A DNA stretch of 64,000 bases from Methanomicrobiaceae archaeon (GTDB taxonomy: Archaea; Halobacteriota; Methanomicrobia; Methanomicrobiales; Methanomicrobiaceae). This document shows positions 26,533-35,983 of the stretch, in pieces (positions within the stretch are counted from its first letter, which is position 1; each line of letters starts with the position of its first letter). The notes under the pieces are model-generated. The model made no database searches, was not told the DNA's origin, and saw only the letters and a program-made list of their open reading frames with translations. The position numbers and the translations under genes were made by a program. Location: contig JAFGKW010000008.1 of the NCBI GenBank assembly GCA_016928355.1, positions 1-64,000 on the forward strand. The letters are read 5' to 3'.

Positions 26533-27894
26533 ATGAGCGTAGAACTAGACTTTTTTATAGAACTTTTTGAACTGATCTGTGTAATTATAGTCTTCTCCAT
26601 CTTTGTTATACACTCACGCTGGTTTTCGGATGCCGTAGAGAGAAGACATACCTGGAAAAATCAGGCTGTCCTTATCCTCTTCTTCGGTCTTCTCTCGATC
26701 TACGGTACTCTTGGAGGTCTCAGCATCCTCGGCGAGCCTCTGAATGTCGGGGACATCGGCCCTATGGCGGGAGGGCTTTTCTGCGGCCCCTATGTCGGAA
26801 TTGGTGCCGGACTGATCGGCGCAGTCCTGATATCTGCAACGGGTGGTACGACCAGCCTCCCGTGTAGTCTTGCAGCAGTTTTGAGCGGCCTGTTTGCCAG
26901 CATGGTCTATCTTCTGCTGAAAAATCATTTTGCAGGGGTAAAAATCGCTGTAATCTTTGCGATAGCCATGGAATCACTCCAGATGCTGATAATTCTCATT
27001 ATGGTGAAACCACCTGAAATTGCCTGTGAAATTGTCAGTTATGCGGCTCTTCCCATGATAATTGCAAATGCCACAGGAATTCTTATATTTTCATATCTCT
27101 TCAGGAATCTTCTCGAAGAGAAGAAAACTAGAAATGAGAGGGATCAATATGAGGCAGAGGTTGCAAAGAACAGGGCGGAACTGGAGATCGCCTCCGAAAT
27201 CCAAACCGACTTTCTTCCGGGAGGTATCCCTGAGATACCAGGGTTCAGCATCTTTGCCTTAAGCAGACCTGCAAGGGAGGTCGGCGGGGATTTTTACGAT
27301 TTTATCGATTGCGGCGGAGAAGAAACCGGGATAGTTATCGCCGACGTTTCAGGAAAAGGCGTGCCTGCCGCACTTTTCATGGTTCTCTCGAAAACTCTTA
27401 TGAATGCAAGTGCAGGCTGGAACAGGTCGGTAAAAAAGGCGATGGAAGATGCAAACAACCTGATCCTGGCCGAATCAGGGACCGGAATGTTTGTTACATT
27501 ATTTTACATGCGCCTCAACCATTCGTCCAAAAAAATCGTATATGCAAATGGCGGACACTGCCCCCCTCTGTATCTTGGAGCCTCAGAGAATGATTTCTTG
27601 TCCCTCAACCCCACCGGCATGGCTCTCGGGGTGCTGGAGGACAATAAATACGGGGCCCGGGAGATCTCCACCTCTCCCGGCGATCTTATAGTCTTCTTTA
27701 CCGACGGCATCACCGAATCGATTAACACCAGGGAAGAAGAGTTCGGAGAGGAAAGACTTAAAGAGATTATTATGAATAACAGGAACAAAAAACCGGAAGA
27801 AATTGCAGGCCTGATAATCGAATCAGTAGATCTTCATTCATCAGGAAATCCTCAATTCGACGATATTACACTAATAATCCTGAAGGGGTTATGA
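26533..27894 (+). CDS. Membrane PP2C-type (SpoIIE/RsbU) phosphatase with LytS-like sensor
   Basis: 453 residues. The N-terminal about 195 residues hold six hydrophobic segments of the 5TM-5TMR_LYT sensor type (GPMAGGLFCGPYVGIGAGLIGA at about 77-98, shown here in part). A short coiled linker (about 195-225) leads to a PP2C/SpoIIE domain: EIQTDFLP, REVGGDFYDF (about 246-255, metal Asp), IADVSGKGVPAALFM (about 269-283), GGHCPPL, and FTDGITE...FDDIT at the end. It should dephosphorylate the STAS protein when a membrane signal is received. The ligand is unknown. Confidence 0.92.
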   Translation: MSVELDFFIELFELICVIIVFSIFVIHSRWFSDAVERRHTWKNQAVLILFFGLLSIYGTLGGLSILGEPLNVGDIGPMAGGLFCGPYVGIGAGLIGAVLISATGGTTSLPCSLAAVLSGLFASMVYLLLKNHFAGVKIAVIFAIAMESLQMLIILIMVKPPEIACEIVSYAALPMIIANATGILIFSYLFRNLLEEKKTRNERDQYEAEVAKNRAELEIASEIQTDFLPGGIPEIPGFSIFALSRPAREVGGDFYDFIDCGGEETGIVIADVSGKGVPAALFMVLSKTLMNASAGWNRSVKKAMEDANNLILAESGTGMFVTLFYMRLNHSSKKIVYANGGHCPPLYLGASENDFLSLNPTGMALGVLEDNKYGAREISTSPGDLIVFFTDGITESINTREEEFGEERLKEIIMNNRNKKPEEIAGLIIESVDLHSSGNPQFDDITLIILKGL

Positions 27895-27955
27895 CATATG
27901 GAGGCATGGCTGTAAGAGGTCGTTTATATCCCATTGGCTCAGCAGGCGAATAATA

Positions 27956-28393
27956 ATGAGTGAAATATTTTGTTATAATACGGATTCATTGACGAAGGAA
28001 AAACTGCCGCCGTTGTCGGAGGCATTTTCCGGATACCTCAGGTCTCTCGCTCTGCCTGCCGAAGTCCGCATGATTACTGAAATAATGCTTGAGGAGGTCT
28101 CTGAGAATATTATCATGCATGCAGCCCCTCAAAGATCTTTTTCGTTCAGGTGTGAATTAAAGGACGATCACCTTGGGATGGAGTTCAGGGACAACGGCAA
28201 TGAATTCAATCCCTTAAAAGACGCACCGGTTCCGGATATTGGCCTTTCTGCGGAAGAGAGAAAGATCGGCGGACTTGGAATACTGCTCGTACGGAAGTTT
28301 TCCGATTCTGTATCCTATAAAAGAGAAGGAGACGAGAACATCCTATACCTTATTATAAAAATTGAAGACGACAGACCTCTTCAATTTGATTAA
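27956..28393 (+). CDS. RsbW-like serine kinase / HATPase
   Basis: 145 residues. GHKL ATPase fold with N box EVSENIIMHA (about 50-59), G1 box FRDNGNEFNP (about 78-87) and G2 box GGLGILLVRKF (about 104-114). This is the SpoIIAB/RsbW type that phosphorylates a STAS partner and sequesters a target. Completes the switch with the two upstream genes, 61 bp after the phosphatase. Confidence 0.92.
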   Translation: MSEIFCYNTDSLTKEKLPPLSEAFSGYLRSLALPAEVRMITEIMLEEVSENIIMHAAPQRSFSFRCELKDDHLGMEFRDNGNEFNPLKDAPVPDIGLSAEERKIGGLGILLVRKFSDSVSYKREGDENILYLIIKIEDDRPLQFD

Positions 28394-28432
28394 AACAGGT
28401 TATCTATAAAATAAAAAGGATCTAATCTGTTA

Positions 28433-29044
28433 ATGATGATAGGTGAGGAAATTGCCATTATTATCCTTTTTGGCTTTATTGGTGCCAGCCTGAAATATAT
28501 TGATGCAAGTTATGATGATGGGGTATTTAACCAGAAATTTGCACTCGCTCTTTCACCTGTAACAGCCATAGTATATTGCGGAATTATTGCATTGAATGAA
28601 TATGCTGCCGGAATATGCCTTGGAATCATAATTTCCGTGATTCTATGTGGTAAAATAGACAACTTTGCTTTTTCTCTAATTGTAGTAATGGTTATTACAA
28701 CCGTTATTATTCTTGGTGTATCCGGATCACTTTCAGTTTCCATCCTGACACTTCTTGTAATACTCCTCTGTTCCGGAATAGATGAAATTGGAAATGACTT
28801 TGTTGATAAGGAAATGAAAATCCCTCATTTAGATAAAAACAGATCCAGGTACAAAGAAATAATGAGAAATCTCCGTATTCGCTGGTTTATGTATCGTGCT
28901 ACATCTTATGTGGGGGTTATTTTTCTGATTTTAACTATAGCTGTGCCATGGTTTCTTTTCATTGCTCTTATTGTCGAGGAATGTATGTACCAACTCGTAG
29001 AATCAATTGCACATAAGAGAAAGTGTCAACAGGGAATTACCTAA
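28433..29044 (+). CDS. Multi-spanning membrane protein, unknown
   Basis: 203 residues with about six hydrophobic segments (around residues 5-20, 40-55, 58-72, 80-96, 100-115 and 155-180). An acidic/basic cytoplasmic stretch (IDEIGNDFVDKEMKIPHLDK, about 118-137) separates the last ones. The Asp-rich pattern faintly recalls prenyltransferase-type membrane enzymes, but spacing does not fit and I do not claim it. Codons are A/T-rich compared with genes outside the island. It lies between the partner-switch genes and a CDF transporter. Confidence 0.6.
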   Translation: MMIGEEIAIIILFGFIGASLKYIDASYDDGVFNQKFALALSPVTAIVYCGIIALNEYAAGICLGIIISVILCGKIDNFAFSLIVVMVITTVIILGVSGSLSVSILTLLVILLCSGIDEIGNDFVDKEMKIPHLDKNRSRYKEIMRNLRIRWFMYRATSYVGVIFLILTIAVPWFLFIALIVEECMYQLVESIAHKRKCQQGIT

Positions 29045-29094
29045 ATACGTCTGAAAATCTAAAAGAAATAAATTAGTCTGAAGGGAGAGAATGT

Positions 29095-30054
29095 ATGTTT
29101 AAAGGAGATTTAAGACAAAAAAGAGAAAAAAGCCCGGCTCTATTCAGTAGATCAGATCCCAGGTCTATCGCCGCTTCAAAGGCATTTATTCTCTCGATGG
29201 CTGTGACGATTTTAATTGGCATATCGGAGATCATTCTATGGCAGTTATCAGAAAATGAACTCTTTTATATTGAAGGATTTGGAAATCTGGTCTGGGTAAT
29301 TCCTGATGCAGTGCTACTTGCCATGATCCTGTTAGGTGGACATAAAGCAGATTTTCGAATGAATTTTGGGTACCAGCGAATTGAAACGCTTACAATGTTT
29401 GTCTTTACCCTTGCAGTTGCATCATATGTATTTTATTTCTTCTTTGAGACACTTTTTTCCCCTTCTCCTGAATTGAATGTAGATTATGGACCTATTACTG
29501 TTATCTTTTCCTTAATCGTAATTGGTTTGTTGTGTCTTCTCTACCGGTATGTCCGGGATGTTGGAAAAAGGTTAAACAGTCAGATCATTCTGCTGGATTC
29601 TGTAGTAATCAAAGCTGATATTGCATGTATGGCAATTATTTTAGTAAGCGGATTAGTTCAGATTTTTGCTCCATCTTTATTGATAGTACACACGATTTTA
29701 ACCCTTCTTGTTGCTTTAGGTCTTTTTATCTACAGTGTCAGTGAATGTCTCGGAGCGGCAAAAGAGCTTATTGATGCTAACCCGTCGATGCATATTATGA
29801 ATTTAACCGAAAAGATAACAGAAGAATTGCCGGAGGTATTATTTATTTCAGACCACCGAATCCGAAGTTTTGGAGGTGCTATTTCTGTTGATATCACTAT
29901 AGAGACAGATCCGGATATTACGGTGAGGGAAGCATATGAAATATCCGAAAAAGTAGAAGAAAGGATACGTTTAGCAGTAGAGAATGTTTTTGATGTCAGG
30001 GTCAGAGTAACTCCGGCAGGGGCATTCCTCGCCAAAGAGGGTTTGGATCTATAA
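29095..30054 (+). CDS. Divergent cation diffusion facilitator (CDF) transporter
   Basis: 319 residues: six predicted helices in the first about 225 residues, then a ferredoxin-like cytoplasmic domain (about 235-315: HRIRSFGGAISVDITIE and VRVRVTPAG). The fold order is that of CDF Zn/Fe/Mn exporters. However, the transmembrane metal site looks incomplete: the helix-2 DxxxD is replaced by NLVWV, and the helix-5 HxxxD by VIKAD. It may carry another ion or be regulatory. A/T-rich codon use, as in the gene before it. Confidence 0.8.
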   Translation: MFKGDLRQKREKSPALFSRSDPRSIAASKAFILSMAVTILIGISEIILWQLSENELFYIEGFGNLVWVIPDAVLLAMILLGGHKADFRMNFGYQRIETLTMFVFTLAVASYVFYFFFETLFSPSPELNVDYGPITVIFSLIVIGLLCLLYRYVRDVGKRLNSQIILLDSVVIKADIACMAIILVSGLVQIFAPSLLIVHTILTLLVALGLFIYSVSECLGAAKELIDANPSMHIMNLTEKITEELPEVLFISDHRIRSFGGAISVDITIETDPDITVREAYEISEKVEERIRLAVENVFDVRVRVTPAGAFLAKEGLDL

Positions 30055-30166
30055 ATAATAATATAATTCCTAACTTTTTTGAAATATTCTCAAATTCTAA
30101 AAAATTTGATTATATAGCTAAAAATAAGATTTATACTCCGGGTTCATATAGGCCGGGAAGAATCCC

Positions 30167-30637
30167 TCACCCTTTTCTCTTCTCAACAACGTGGATATCC
30201 TCGATCCCGGTCTCGGGGTACTGACCGTCCGCGTCTTTCTCCGCGGACTTGACCATATCCCATATCGTCAGGAGTGCAATGGATACACCGGTGAGCGCCT
30301 CCATCTCCACACCGGTCTTCCCGTAGGTCTTCACCGTGCATACCGCCTCGATACAGGGCTCGCCCCCGATCTCGTTGAAGTCGATGTTTACGCCGCCAAC
30401 AGGAAGCGGGTGGCACATGGGAATGAGATTTGAGGTCTGCTTCACAGCCATTATACCGGCAACCCTGGCGGTCGCAAGAACATTGCCCTTGATGGCTTCG
30501 CCATTTCTTATTGCCTCAACGGTCTCCTCCCGGAGATATATCTTACCTGCGGCAACAGCTATCCTGCCGACATCCGGTTTTTCTGTCACATCGACCATGT
30601 ATGCCTTGTCATCTTTTATATGTGTAAATTCGGTCAT
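30167..30637 (-). CDS. moaC: Cyclic pyranopterin monophosphate synthase MoaC
   Basis: 156 residues. Conserved active-site sections are present: MCHPLP (about 74-79), [12 protein letters not shown] (about 106-117) and the late MVKSAEKD (about 130-137, catalytic Lys). MoaC closes the pyranopterin ring made by MoaA, on the way to the molybdenum/tungsten cofactor needed for formylmethanofuran and formate dehydrogenases. It begins 1 bp after the stop of the NAD(P)HX repair gene and uses a ribosome-binding site inside that gene's end. Confidence 0.96.
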   Translation of the reverse strand: MTEFTHIKDDKAYMVDVTEKPDVGRIAVAAGKIYLREETVEAIRNGEAIKGNVLATARVAGIMAVKQTSNLIPMCHPLPVGGVNIDFNEIGGEPCIEAVCTVKTYGKTGVEMEALTGVSIALLTIWDMVKSAEKDADGQYPETGIEDIHVVEKRKG

Positions 30638-30638
30638 T

Positions 30639-32042
30639 CTAGTTGTCTCCTAATATTACAGATGGTATTTTTTCCAGTAGATCTGTAGCGATCATCCCGT
30701 CGCCTCTTTCCAGTCCTGCTGCCATTCCGGCACAGCCGTTTATGTATGTTCCAATGCATGCCGACTCAAACGCAGGAAGCCTGCACAGGAGTGCTCCGCA
30801 GATCCCCGCAAGAACATCCCCGGTTCCACCAGTAGTCATCCCGGGATGACCTGTGCGGTTAAACCTTACCCGGCTGCCGTCGCTAATAATGTCTGTCTCA
30901 CCCTTCAAAAGAATTGTCGAATTCTCTACCAGGCCCCCACCAAGATCCTTTAGAGACTTCGCCTTTTCATAAAGTGTTCCTGATGCCCTGTAACCCAAGA
31001 TTCTCTCAAGCTCTCCCGTATGAGGAGTATATATTGTTTCAACTGCAGAAGGCAGGGGTTTTCTGAGAGCATCCGCATCAAATACGGCTTTTTTCATATA
31101 AGGTGCGGCTTTAGTTACGACATCATGGCTCTTTTCCCCGAGACCGCAGCCGCATACGACCACGTCAGAGTCTCCGATAAGCCCGATAAGATCTTCAAGA
31201 TGCGACTCCGAGACGCAGGGCCCATCCAGCCTCTCGACGATAATATCAGGACACTGCATTACTACCGGCGATGCTACCCTCACTATATCCGCACCGGCAC
31301 GGAGAGCCGCCATTCCCGCAAGATAGGGCGCACCCTGGTAGGGGCCGCCGCCGATCACAAGAACCCTCCCGCCAGTACCCTTATGGGCAGACGAATCCTT
31401 CTTCGGGATCATTGTCAGGTCACCCGGGCCTGTGAAGATCTCAGCTTCAAGAGGGATGCCTATGTCAATTTTTTCAGAGCCATGAACCTTCGTGCGGTGG
31501 AAACCGCAGACCACGTCGGGAGTTATCCCGGAGGTGGGCAGGTCAGCAGATATCAAAGTTGCACAGGAGATGGACAGCGTTTCGACCATAGATAAATAAG
31601 GCTCCCGAAGATTCCCTTTTCCTCCGGTCCCAAGAATTGCATCGATGATCACGCCGGCACCCTCATAAAGTCCTGAGAGATCCCTGACATCCCCGGGGCA
31701 TGAGACAGGATGAAGGGATACAGCACAGTGCCTGAGCTTCTCAAGACTGGACAGTGCATCAGGTGTTTTGACACCGTCCTTTGGATAGACTACGTGGACT
31801 TCTGCCTCCCGCTGAAGATGCCTTGCTGCAACGAAGCCGTCACCCCCGTTATTCCCGCTTCCGCAGAGGATCAGTATGACATCGGGCGAATACCTCAGTG
31901 CGACTCCGGCAAGAGCCGCTCCCGCCGACTCCATAAGGCACAATCCTTCAACACCAAGACTAATTGCATTCTTATCCACTGCACGCATTCTTTCGGGAGT
32001 AATTAGTCCGGTCTCCTCAAATTCCCTGAGATCTTCGTTCAT
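30639..32042 (-). CDS. nnr: Bifunctional NAD(P)HX epimerase/dehydratase
   Basis: 467 residues from the ATG at 32042, chosen over an upstream GTG at 32102 because a GAGGA ribosome-binding site precedes it and the first conserved segment ([11 protein letters not shown]) follows at the usual distance. Residues about 10-215 are the NnrE epimerase ([27 protein letters not shown]). Residues about 225-465 are the NnrD dehydratase with [13 protein letters not shown] and the nucleotide-binding [19 protein letters not shown]. It repairs damaged hydrated NADH and NADPH. Co-transcribed with moaC. Confidence 0.93.
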   Translation of the reverse strand: MNEDLREFEETGLITPERMRAVDKNAISLGVEGLCLMESAGAALAGVALRYSPDVILILCGSGNNGGDGFVAARHLQREAEVHVVYPKDGVKTPDALSSLEKLRHCAVSLHPVSCPGDVRDLSGLYEGAGVIIDAILGTGGKGNLREPYLSMVETLSISCATLISADLPTSGITPDVVCGFHRTKVHGSEKIDIGIPLEAEIFTGPGDLTMIPKKDSSAHKGTGGRVLVIGGGPYQGAPYLAGMAALRAGADIVRVASPVVMQCPDIIVERLDGPCVSESHLEDLIGLIGDSDVVVCGCGLGEKSHDVVTKAAPYMKKAVFDADALRKPLPSAVETIYTPHTGELERILGYRASGTLYEKAKSLKDLGGGLVENSTILLKGETDIISDGSRVRFNRTGHPGMTTGGTGDVLAGICGALLCRLPAFESACIGTYINGCAGMAAGLERGDGMIATDLLEKIPSVILGDN

Positions 32043-32184
32043 CCTGTCTTCCTCTTTATCAGAGAAGTCTTTTGACCGGAGAGTAAATCCTTTTTGTGCC
32101 ACCGGCAGTATGAACTAACGTATAAATGCATCAGAATGTCGTGTTCATGCACGTTTTAAACTTACAATACAAATATGATACCAG

Positions 32185-33564
32185 ATGGGTTTTGAGAAGG
32201 AAATCTCCGATGTAGCCGGGATAATAAAGGACTCCGGAAAAGTTACGATAATCTCTCATATCGATGCCGATGGAATAACAAGTGAGGCCATCATGAGACA
32301 GGCTGTCGCGAGAGAGGGCATCGAGGTAAAATCCGTATTCGTAAGACAGCTTGAGCCGCTTACGATGAAGCATGTGCCCGACGACAACTCGCTCAAAATC
32401 TTCATAGACCTTGGCTCAGGTCAGCAGAATCTTCTTGAAGAGAGGGGACTCTCAGAAAGGGAAGTTGTAATCATAGATCATCACGTATCACAAGACGTTG
32501 ACACACATTACTTACAGGCAAACGGGCTGCCACACGGTCATGAAAAGCTGTCTGCAGCAGGAACCGGCTACCTTGTTGCCAGGGAGATCAACGATTCGAA
32601 CATTGACCTTGCAAAGCTTGCCGTCATCGGAAACGTGGGAGACATGATGGCACGCGAGCACTGTGGGCTTATCGGACCTGCAAGGGAGATCGTTGACGAC
32701 GGGGTAGAATACGGAAATATCGAAGTTGTCAAAGATGACCTGAACTGCTACGGGATATCTACAAGACCTCTCCACATATGCCTCTCCTTCGCTGACGACC
32801 CTCACATCCCCGGAATATCAAACAGGCCCGGCGAGGCCCAGAATATGCTCGCATTTGAGGCGGGAATACAGCTCCGGAAAGGCAACGGGAAATGGAAGGT
32901 CTGGGAGGACCTTGATATCGACGAGAGGAAAAACATCATAGGGCGCCTCGCCCTGAAACTCCACTCTGCAGGCGAACCTCTCGACCGTCTCAGGGGTGAA
33001 CACTATATCTTCCCCGACGAGAGAAGATACACCCCTCTCAGAAACGCCTCGGAATACGCGACAATGCTCAATGCATGCGGGAGATGGGTGAAACCGCATA
33101 CCGGAAGCGCCGTCTGCTGTGGGGAAAGGGGCGACCAGTACAGGGAAGCCGAGCATATGCTCAGGCATCACCGGAAGATAATCAGGGAGATGATGGAATA
33201 TATCCTCGACAAGGGAGTGGAAGAGTGCTCACATCTCCAGCATATTCATGTGGGGGACAGGTTCCCCGACACCATTGTAGGAATCGGTGCCGGAATGGCG
33301 TTATCGAAGCTCGACCGCCGGAGGCCCATAATGGTGCTCTGCTACCTTTCAGACGACCCGGAGCTTGTGAAAGTATCGATGCGGACCAACGAGATGATGG
33401 TTCAGGAGGGGCTTGATCTCCAGGCAGCACTTCTTGAGGCATCGGAGAAACTCGGCGGAGCAGGCGGAGGACATAAGATAGCAGCAGGCGCATATATTCC
33501 AAAAGAATCCGAAGAGGGGTTTGCCGAAGATGTCAACAGAATCCTCAGAAAGCAGCTCTCTTAA
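32185..33564 (+). CDS. RecJ-like DHH-family exonuclease (archaeal RecJ/GAN type)
   Basis: 459 residues. DHH phosphoesterase motifs: SHIDADGITSEA (about 25-36), the IDLGSG strand (about 74), DHH (about 98-100), and GNVGDMMA (about 152). The DHHA1 signature GGAGGGHKIAAGAYIP lies near the C-terminus (about 425-440). Archaeal relatives are 5'-3' single-strand exonucleases, one of which (GAN) binds the GINS part of the replicative helicase; others act on RNA. Which group this belongs to needs a tree. Its 3' end overlaps the PUA gene by 35 bp. Confidence 0.88.
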   Translation: MGFEKEISDVAGIIKDSGKVTIISHIDADGITSEAIMRQAVAREGIEVKSVFVRQLEPLTMKHVPDDNSLKIFIDLGSGQQNLLEERGLSEREVVIIDHHVSQDVDTHYLQANGLPHGHEKLSAAGTGYLVAREINDSNIDLAKLAVIGNVGDMMAREHCGLIGPAREIVDDGVEYGNIEVVKDDLNCYGISTRPLHICLSFADDPHIPGISNRPGEAQNMLAFEAGIQLRKGNGKWKVWEDLDIDERKNIIGRLALKLHSAGEPLDRLRGEHYIFPDERRYTPLRNASEYATMLNACGRWVKPHTGSAVCCGERGDQYREAEHMLRHHRKIIREMMEYILDKGVEECSHLQHIHVGDRFPDTIVGIGAGMALSKLDRRRPIMVLCYLSDDPELVKVSMRTNEMMVQEGLDLQAALLEASEKLGGAGGGHKIAAGAYIPKESEEGFAEDVNRILRKQLS

Positions 33565-34003
33565 AAGAGTGCGCATAATAGCCGACTTTCAGTTTGGCAG
33601 GGGAACCGGCGTTAAGCTCTTTCCCGAAGACTGTACGTTCAGGTTGTCCTCCACCAAGAGGATCAGGTATGTTATGTCCGGAAAGGTTCGCCTTGCGACT
33701 GTGAGAGCCGGCGACGGGCGGCTTACGCTCGGAAAAGAAGCCGGAGAAAGACTCTGCGAAATCCTTCCTGCACCGGCATACCGTACAGTCGTCAGAAACG
33801 ACGTGGCAGAGTTTATCACAGCAGGAAAGAACGCGATGGCAAAGCATGTGATCTCCGCCGATACGGAGATCAGAGCTGGTGATGAGGTTTTAGTTTGTAA
33901 CGAGCAGGGGAGCTTCCTTGGTGTCGGCAACGCGGTCCTTTCAGGAGAGGAAATGCTTTCATTTAATTATGGAGTAGCAGTACAGGTAAGAAAAGGGAGT
34001 TAG
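33530..34003 (+). CDS. PUA-domain protein
   Basis: 157 residues from the ATG at 33530. The C-terminal about 75 residues are a PUA RNA-binding domain (VVRNDVAEFITAGKNAMAKHVISA and RAGDEVLVCNEQGSFLGVG). The N-terminal part (residues about 12-80) is a beta-rich domain as in the C-terminal region of archaeosine tRNA-guanine transglycosylase (FQFGRGTGVKLFP, RIRYVMSGKVRLATVRAGDG). Thus it resembles the stand-alone PUA/TGT-C2-like proteins near nac genes of archaea. It probably binds tRNA or rRNA. It is 5 bp upstream of nac. Confidence 0.85.
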   Translation: MSTESSESSSLKRVRIIADFQFGRGTGVKLFPEDCTFRLSSTKRIRYVMSGKVRLATVRAGDGRLTLGKEAGERLCEILPAPAYRTVVRNDVAEFITAGKNAMAKHVISADTEIRAGDEVLVCNEQGSFLGVGNAVLSGEEMLSFNYGVAVQVRKGS

Positions 34004-34008
34004 AAGAT

Positions 34009-34344
34009 ATGATTCCAGGTGTAAATCCAAAACAGATGAAACAGATGATGAAGAAGCTCGGCATGAAGATGGACACCATCGAAGGTGTCGAGCGTGTGGT
34101 CGTGTATACAAAATCAGGAAACTACGTCTTCGATGATGCAGAGGTCGTTGCAACCGTGATGCAGGGGATGACCACATATCAGATTAACGGCGAACCGAGA
34201 TTTGAGGAAGCTGAGGCAGTAATCCCCGAAGACGACGTGAAGCTCGTCTCCGAACAGGCAGGAGTATCAGAAGATGAAGCTTCTGCAGCCTTAAAGGAGG
34301 CAAAAGGGGATATCGCCGAAGCCATCCTGAAGCTATCAGAATAA
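34009..34344 (+). CDS. nac: Nascent polypeptide-associated complex protein
   Basis: 111 residues. Residues about 1-65 form the NAC dimerisation domain (PKQMKQMMKKLGMKM..., VVVYTKSGNYVFDDAEV). A C-terminal UBA domain follows (VSEDEASAALKEAKGDIAEAILKL, about 85-110). In archaea it works as a homodimer at the ribosome exit. In an operon with the PUA gene before it and TrmI after it. Confidence 0.97.
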   Translation: MIPGVNPKQMKQMMKKLGMKMDTIEGVERVVVYTKSGNYVFDDAEVVATVMQGMTTYQINGEPRFEEAEAVIPEDDVKLVSEQAGVSEDEASAALKEAKGDIAEAILKLSE

Positions 34345-34353
34345 AAATACAAA

Positions 34354-35079
34354 ATGATAAGAGAAAACGACAGGGTCCTTCTGGCAGGAAGAAAACGTAA
34401 ATTCTTCGTCCGTGCGGGCGAAGGTGAACTTTCAACAGACAAGGGGATCATCCGGCTTGATGAACTCGTTGGTCTTTGCACAGGCGATAAAATTTCGACC
34501 CATATGGGATTCGAGTTTATCGTCAGGGTTCCGAGACCTACTGATTTTTTTAGTTATGCGAAACGGACAGGTGCACCGATGCTGCCGAAGGACATCGGGA
34601 TGGTCATCGCCTGTACTGGTATGAACAAAAAGGACAAGGTGCTTGACGCGGGAACAGGAAGCGGGATTGCGGCGATATTCTTCGGGGGAGTTGCCGGATC
34701 GGTTGTAACCTGTGAAAAGAGACCGGAGTTTTCTGAGATCTGCGCAAAGAACATAGCCGATGCCGGACTTGAGAATGTTGAAGTCATCGCAGGTGATGTT
34801 CTTGATGCATCAGGAGAGTTTGATGTGGTTCACCTCGACATGCAGATTGGTAAAGAGCATGTTGAACATGCATACAGTCTATTAAAGAAGGGTGGATACC
34901 TTGCGACATACACCCCGTTTTTCGAGCATACGATACTTGTAATGGATTCGGCAAAACCATTGTTCTCCGAGGTCGTATGCCACGAAACGATTGCAAGGGA
35001 ACTCACAAGGACCGAGAGAGGCACCCGCCCCTCGACAAGAGTATGCCATAGCGGATACATTACGATCTGCAGGAAATAA
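34354..35079 (+). CDS. trmI: tRNA (adenine-N1)-methyltransferase TrmI
   Basis: 241 residues. A small N-terminal beta domain (about 1-65) precedes a Rossmann methyltransferase. SAM-binding motif I is DAGTGSGIAA (about 99-108), motif II TCEKRPEF, and the catalytic region HLDMQIGKEHVEHA. The leading RPTDFFSYAKRTGAPMLPKD is typical of TrmI/Trm61. The archaeal enzyme methylates A57 and A58 of tRNA. It is last in the recJ-PUA-nac-trmI run. Confidence 0.93.
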   Translation: MIRENDRVLLAGRKRKFFVRAGEGELSTDKGIIRLDELVGLCTGDKISTHMGFEFIVRVPRPTDFFSYAKRTGAPMLPKDIGMVIACTGMNKKDKVLDAGTGSGIAAIFFGGVAGSVVTCEKRPEFSEICAKNIADAGLENVEVIAGDVLDASGEFDVVHLDMQIGKEHVEHAYSLLKKGGYLATYTPFFEHTILVMDSAKPLFSEVVCHETIARELTRTERGTRPSTRVCHSGYITICRK

Positions 35080-35124
35080 AAAGGCACCTGCAGCCAATAA
35101 TACTTTTTTAACAGGAGAATACCT

Positions 35125-35712
35125 ATGAAAACAGATCCTTCTGAAGAAAGAAACGGCCCTGTATCAATTGTAACGACACATTATGTCAAACCCGAATGCA
35201 TGAAGGAGTTTGAAGAAGAGATTGGAGTCGTATCCAGATATTTTTCCTGTTATCCCGGGTATCCCGGAGTAAATTTCTTCAGACCCGCCGACCCCTCGGA
35301 CAGATATTCAGGGTGGTTTTGAAGTTTAGATCGGCAGAGGACTACGACAGATGGACGGAGTCTGAAGAACGAAAGAAAAGAAGAGAAAGTTTACAATCGC
35401 ACCCCCAAAGAAATACAGGGTCAACGGTCTTGAGACATGGTTCACACTCCCGGGCAACAATATATTAAAACCACCACCCCGCCACTGCCAGTATTTTTGT
35501 AACATGGCTCGCTATGGCCGGTTATCGCAATTCTGTCGCCGATTGAAGAATATTTATTCAAAGATCTCCCTTATTTCCTCCAGAAGATGACCTGCGTCGC
35601 AATCCTTGCCTTTCTCCGGACCTATATCGTGATGCTGTTTATGACTAAGATATTCAGGTGGTTTCTGTACCGGGGCGGGACGGAGAAGGAGATGGAGACC
35701 GACAAATGGTGA
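35125..35712 (+). pseudogene. Decayed antibiotic-biosynthesis-monooxygenase-like membrane protein gene
   Basis: A once intact gene of about 190 codons can be traced across several frames. The first frame runs from the ATG at 35125 to 35322 (VSIVTTHYVKPECMKEFEEE, then YPGVNFFRPADPS). Then a shifted frame gives VVLKFRSAEDYDRWTESEER, a third gives NGLETWFTLPG, a fourth VTWLAMA, and a fifth ILSPIEEYLFKDL through a membrane helix to TGA at 35710. The order matches ABM-fold proteins with a C-terminal two-helix membrane region. At least four shifts are needed, so it is not functional. Confidence 0.82.
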
Positions 35713-35903
35713 AAAATGTGGTGCACCACATCCTCCCTGTATGAACCAAAACCAGACACTATTATATCCATGCAGGGACAACTACATTCAGGTATTTTGA
35801 ATATGGCATACGAATGCAGATTCACGGAGGGTGCATACTTTAACACTGCAGCTCCGGTATTCGTATTTTCCTTTGACTTCTTTAACTTCTTTACATTTAG
35901 ATA

Positions 35904-35930
35904 GGGCGCCGGAAAAATAACCGGTCGCCC
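35904..35930 (+). terminator. GC-rich hairpin before the symporter operon
   Basis: GGGCGCCGG pairs with CCGGTCGCCC around an AAAAATAA loop, with one bulged T. A weakly T-rich stretch (TATAGTTTTAGTTATTATT) follows. It lies 54 bp before the small accessory protein. It may end upstream transcription or act in the leader; I cannot tell. The rest of 35713-35983 shows no gene. Confidence 0.35.
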
Positions 35931-35983
35931 CTGTATAGTTTTAGTTATTATTCAGATTACCGCAAGGAATTTTTCAAGGTTTT

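Noticed and set aside
35716-35904. 62-codon frame before the symporter
   Set aside because: No family features, a Phe-rich end and a stop at the start of a hairpin; probably chance.
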